From Sphingomonas chungangi (GTDB lineage: Bacteria; Pseudomonadota; Alphaproteobacteria; Sphingomonadales; Sphingomonadaceae), in assembly GCF_013778325.1 (NCBI RefSeq), contig NZ_JACEIB010000006.1:496001-560000 (forward strand): a DNA stretch of 64,000 bases, in the 5' to 3' direction. Each line of letters opens with the position of its first letter. The stretch's first letter is position 1. A model generated the notes under the pieces. It did not search any database. It worked only from the letters and a program-made list of their open reading frames with translations, and was not told the DNA's origin. A program made the position numbers and the translations under genes. This document shows, piece by piece, positions 61,572-64,000 of the stretch.

Positions 61572-62588
61572 TTACATATGGAGGATGATGCGCTCGCTGG
61601 TCGACGTATCCAACTGGAGGTTGAAAAGGAGAGCCAGGCGCCGCGCGAGGCTCGCTGTGTCGTTGATGCGGAATCGGCCGGAGACCTTGAGCGCGCTCAG
61701 ATCGGCAGTGCCGAGTACGATCTGGCTCTTGGAATAGCGGTTTGAGGCCGCGATGAGATCGCCGAGAGTCATACGGTCGACGTCGATCACGCCCGTCGGC
61801 CACGAGCTCGTGGGTTCAGCGATCGGTCGTATCGTCGGCGCAGTCGCATCGATCGCCGCTGACTGCCCTGCTGCGAGTGGGACGCCTTCAGTCTTGTCAC
61901 CGCTTTGTGTGACCGACGCGTCGCCGGCGACGACGTGCACCGCGGTAGTCGACATGTTGCGTTTCTCGGCGTCCAGGGTCGCGTGGGTCGCGTCCACACT
62001 CCTGTCGCCGACCATCAGTTTGAAGGGGCGAGGATCGGCGCCGATCGTGATCCGCGCCCGGCCGCGCTCCAGCCGTACCGTACGCACGTCCGGCTGGAAG
62101 CTGACCGACATCAGACTGTCCGTGTCGAGGATCACCCGAGTGCCATCGGAAAGACCGATCGTCCGAACCTCACCGATCCGGGTCGACAGGGCCTGGGTTG
62201 CGATCCGCTGGAAAGGTGCCTTACTTCCGGATTCATCCTGCACAGGTGGGAGCAGCGCCTGCATTGTCGCCTGGCGGTAGCTCAGGCCGCCTATCAGTAG
62301 GCCACACGCGAAGATTGCTGTGGCCGCCGCATTTTTGCCGCGTCCACTTTTGTTCGCTGTGGGCGGTAGCGGGGCGGCAAGATCGGATTCTTCCTTCAGA
62401 TGTTTGCCGAAGGCGTGGATTTCGCCCATGCGATTGTAGGCACTGCGGTGGTAGCTTCCCCGGTTGAGCCAGGCCTCGAAGTCCGGGCGCAATGCGTCCG
62501 CCTGTTCTCCATGCATCGCCGCCCACCAGGCAGCTGCCTCCTCGCGGAGTTGTCCATCAGATGGCACGGGTTGCTCGCTGTCTGTCAT
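61572..62588 (-). CDS. FecR-type anti-sigma regulator
   Basis: 338 residues. A cytosolic N-terminus (REEAAAWWAAMHG...FEAWLNRGSYHRSAYNRM), one membrane helix (about 86-107), then the periplasmic FecR domain (IGLSDGTRVILDTDSLMSVSF, VRTVRLERGRARI, AGQSAAID) and an STN-like C-terminus (IDVDRMTLGDLIAASNRYSKSQIVL) that would bind the receptor's signalling domain. Its ATG overlaps the sigma-factor stop by 4 bp, so the two are co-translated. It lies 87 bp from the receptor start. Confidence 0.92.
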   Translation of the reverse strand: MTDSEQPVPSDGQLREEAAAWWAAMHGEQADALRPDFEAWLNRGSYHRSAYNRMGEIHAFGKHLKEESDLAAPLPPTANKSGRGKNAAATAIFACGLLIGGLSYRQATMQALLPPVQDESGSKAPFQRIATQALSTRIGEVRTIGLSDGTRVILDTDSLMSVSFQPDVRTVRLERGRARITIGADPRPFKLMVGDRSVDATHATLDAEKRNMSTTAVHVVAGDASVTQSGDKTEGVPLAAGQSAAIDATAPTIRPIAEPTSSWPTGVIDVDRMTLGDLIAASNRYSKSQIVLGTADLSALKVSGRFRINDTASLARRLALLFNLQLDTSTSERIILHM

Positions 62589-63127
62589 AGCCGGTCCAGT
62601 CGCTGGTCGAGATGCACGAGAGCCCGTGCGATATGATATTGAACCGTCGGAATGCTGATGCCCATGCGTTCGGCGATCTCCCGATAGGTCAGATCGTGAA
62701 CCCGCTGAAGGAGGAACACCTCGCGCGTTTTCCGCGGAAGCTCGTCCAGAGCCTGTCGATACTGGCCGATCATGTCCTTCAGTTCGATCTCCTGCTCTTG
62801 TCGTGCCTCCTCGCGAAGCTCGTCGCCGGTCTCGATCGGGACATGCAGCGCTGCGAACTTTGACTCGGGGCGCTTCGATCGATCAATCAGGAGGTTGCGA
62901 GCGATGCGCTGCAAATAGGCTCCCGGTCGATCGAGGGCACGGTCGGATCGGGCCTTGGCAAAGCGGAGGAACGCCTCATGCACGAGATCGAGCGCGTCTT
63001 GCCCGGAAGGCAGCCGCCGTCCGAGATAGCGCGCGAGCCGCGGCCCCTCGACGCGATAGATGCGATCCAGGTCACCAGCGTCGATCGGCGACCGATCGTC
63101 GGGATCGTCCCTGTCGGGCGTCACCAT
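62585..63127 (-). CDS. ECF-family RNA polymerase sigma factor (FecI-like)
   Basis: 180 residues (MVTPDRDDPDDRS...). Region 2 is LARYLGRRLPSGQDALDLVHEAFLRFAKA with RPGAYLQRIARNLLID; region 4 is LDELPRKTREVFLLQRVHDLTYREIAERMGISIPTVQYHIARAL (both given as recognisable blocks). The layout fits FecI-type ECF sigma factors. It is controlled by the FecR protein encoded next. ATG 63127 is set because homology does not extend upstream. Likely target: the receptor operon, possibly the lasso genes. Confidence 0.92.
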   Translation of the reverse strand: MVTPDRDDPDDRSPIDAGDLDRIYRVEGPRLARYLGRRLPSGQDALDLVHEAFLRFAKARSDRALDRPGAYLQRIARNLLIDRSKRPESKFAALHVPIETGDELREEARQEQEIELKDMIGQYRQALDELPRKTREVFLLQRVHDLTYREIAERMGISIPTVQYHIARALVHLDQRLDRL

Positions 63128-63404
63128 CCCGGGCCGCCAAGCCCGGGTCGCGCGGCACACGCCACGAATTCGGAGCAACAGGACATGCTCGTCCGCCTGC
63201 AAAGGCAGCGCCACCATCAAACGGATGGTGTGAGACCGGTGCGTCGTTCGTCCGCTTCGGGCTGTGCCCTCATCGATCCGGCGACCGCCCGGCCTGAAAG
63301 ATCGGACGTGGTGATACCTGGCGGGAATATCCCACAGGGCCGCGCGCCAGCCGGAAGCGTCCTGCCCGGATGTTATGCGCAGCCCGACGCGCCTGATCAA
63401 GATG

Positions 63405-63896
63405 TCATTCTCGCGAAAAGCGCCCGAGGAGCAGGCGGATTGTCTCACAGACCGACGGCTTCAGACTAACCCAGTCGCGCCGGTGGTCATCCGGATCTTC
63501 CTGACGATCAACAAGCCCGGTAAGCTCCATTTTCTGGAGCCATCGCCTCGTGGTCGAATGCGGGAATTTGAGCCCAGCGCAAACGTCCATGACGCTCATC
63601 CTGCGGCCGTGGACCTGCATCGAGAATAGCTCGAGCGCCACATCGAGACCGGAATCGGGCATCAACTCGGCGCCCGCCAGTTCCCGAATTTTCTGGCGGA
63701 AGGCAACGATCTGTATCGCCGTCCTGCTTGCTATCGTGCGGCTCTGTTCGTTGGGTGGCCCGCCTGTCTCCACCGCAATCTGCGTGTTGAGTGCGGCCAG
63801 CGAGATCTCGAACGACGTTGCAAGGCCGATGAGCCGCGCAATGGGATCGTCGGCGGGATTTGCATCATCGCGGACATTTGCATGGGAGACGCTCAC
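63405..63896 (-). CDS. MarR-like winged-helix regulator
   Basis: 163 residues from a GTG at 63896. A helical N-terminal half precedes MSVMDVCAGLKFPHSTTRRWLQKMELTGLVDRQEDPDDHRRDWVSL, a winged helix with the MarR-type DP(D)DHRRDWV wing (about 100-145). The family usually has a longer dimerisation helix; the assignment is therefore general. It reads in the same direction as the sigma factor but is separated by 277 bp that show no gene. Targets unknown. Confidence 0.75.
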   Translation of the reverse strand: MSVSHANVRDDANPADDPIARLIGLATSFEISLAALNTQIAVETGGPPNEQSRTIASRTAIQIVAFRQKIRELAGAELMPDSGLDVALELFSMQVHGRRMSVMDVCAGLKFPHSTTRRWLQKMELTGLVDRQEDPDDHRRDWVSLKPSVCETIRLLLGRFSRE

Positions 63897-63897
63897 C

Positions 63898-64000
63898 TCA
63901 GCTCTCCTCGCCGTCGGAGAGATAGCCGGAGACGCGCAGGCTTACCGTTCCGGACCGTGCGATGATGAGATGGTCGTGCAGCCGGATGTCGAGCGGCCGG
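63898..64000 (-). CDS. RadC-family (JAB/MPN) protein, C-terminal fragment (cut by window edge)
   Basis: The reverse strand from 64000 encodes RPLDIRLHDHLIIARSG, then TVSLRVSGYLSDGEES and a stop at 63898-63900. The LDIRLHDHLIIARSG segment matches the C-terminal end of RadC/JAB-domain proteins (usual form ...LGIRVHDHIIVG...). The bulk of the gene lies outside the window. RadC-like genes are common on plasmids and integrative elements. It ends 1 bp before the MarR-like GTG. Confidence 0.8.
   Translation of the reverse strand, partial: RPLDIRLHDHLIIARSGTVSLRVSGYLSDGEES

Noticed and set aside
1-64000. Conjugative relaxase, coupling protein, integrase, origin of transfer, CRISPR, tRNA or rRNA
   Set aside because: None of these was recognised in the window, so the mobility type and the missing DNA-processing part of the transfer system must lie outside it or be undetected.

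Overview
The window looks like GC-rich alphaproteobacterial DNA, most likely from a sphingomonad (Sphingomonas/Novosphingobium/Sphingobium type). The inference rests on the lasso-peptide locus with an isopeptidase, TonB receptor, FecR and sigma factor, the SPARDA-type short Argonaute pair, FixJ-like regulators, and an F-type conjugation operon of the kind found on sphingomonad plasmids. No tRNA, rRNA, CRISPR array, integrase, relaxase or coupling protein was seen, so plasmid versus integrated element cannot be decided here.

Region 1 (1-20.9 kb) is metabolic and regulatory. Two similar three-gene modules (FixJ-like regulator, stand-alone receiver, PAS histidine kinase) lie at 0.87-3.68 kb (+, behind an Rrf2 regulator) and 15.8-18.6 kb (-). 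Between and around them are short-chain dehydrogenases, alpha/beta hydrolases (two with twin-arginine-like leaders), a TetR-controlled amidase with two clear palindromic operators, a VOC protein, an enoyl-CoA hydratase-like protein, a cysteine hydrolase and a degenerate AhpD-like protein. This resembles accessory detoxification or catabolism.

Region 2 (21.4-30.5 kb) begins with a 5'-truncated arsH remnant and is a defence island: a PD-(D/E)XK nuclease plus Ski2-like helicase pair (Hachiman/AbpAB-like), a short prokaryotic Argonaute with a DUF4365-APAZ partner (SPARDA-like), an unannotated 29-residue membrane micropeptide upstream of it, and a nucleotidyltransferase-HEPN fusion.

Region 3 (30.98-52.1 kb, minus strand) is one 21-kb F-type mating-pair-formation operon read dsbC, traA, traL, traE, traK, traB, traV, traC, two small membrane genes, traW, traU, a small gene, traN split in two, trbC, an S26 TraF-type peptidase, traF, a thioredoxin-fold gene, traH, traG. 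Most junctions are 4-bp stop/start overlaps, which supports both the chosen starts and several small genes.

Region 4 (52.4-64 kb) holds small regulators and a complete lasso-peptide locus: precursor (predicted core ring GSIGALGD, tail ENGLHKQVGISND), fused RRE/leader peptidase B, cyclase C, and convergently an isopeptidase, a TonB receptor with an N-terminal signalling domain, FecR and an ECF sigma factor. This suggests the peptide is exported, re-imported through the receptor and linearised, with receptor-FecR-sigma feedback. The window ends with a MarR-like regulator and the C-terminus of a RadC-family protein.
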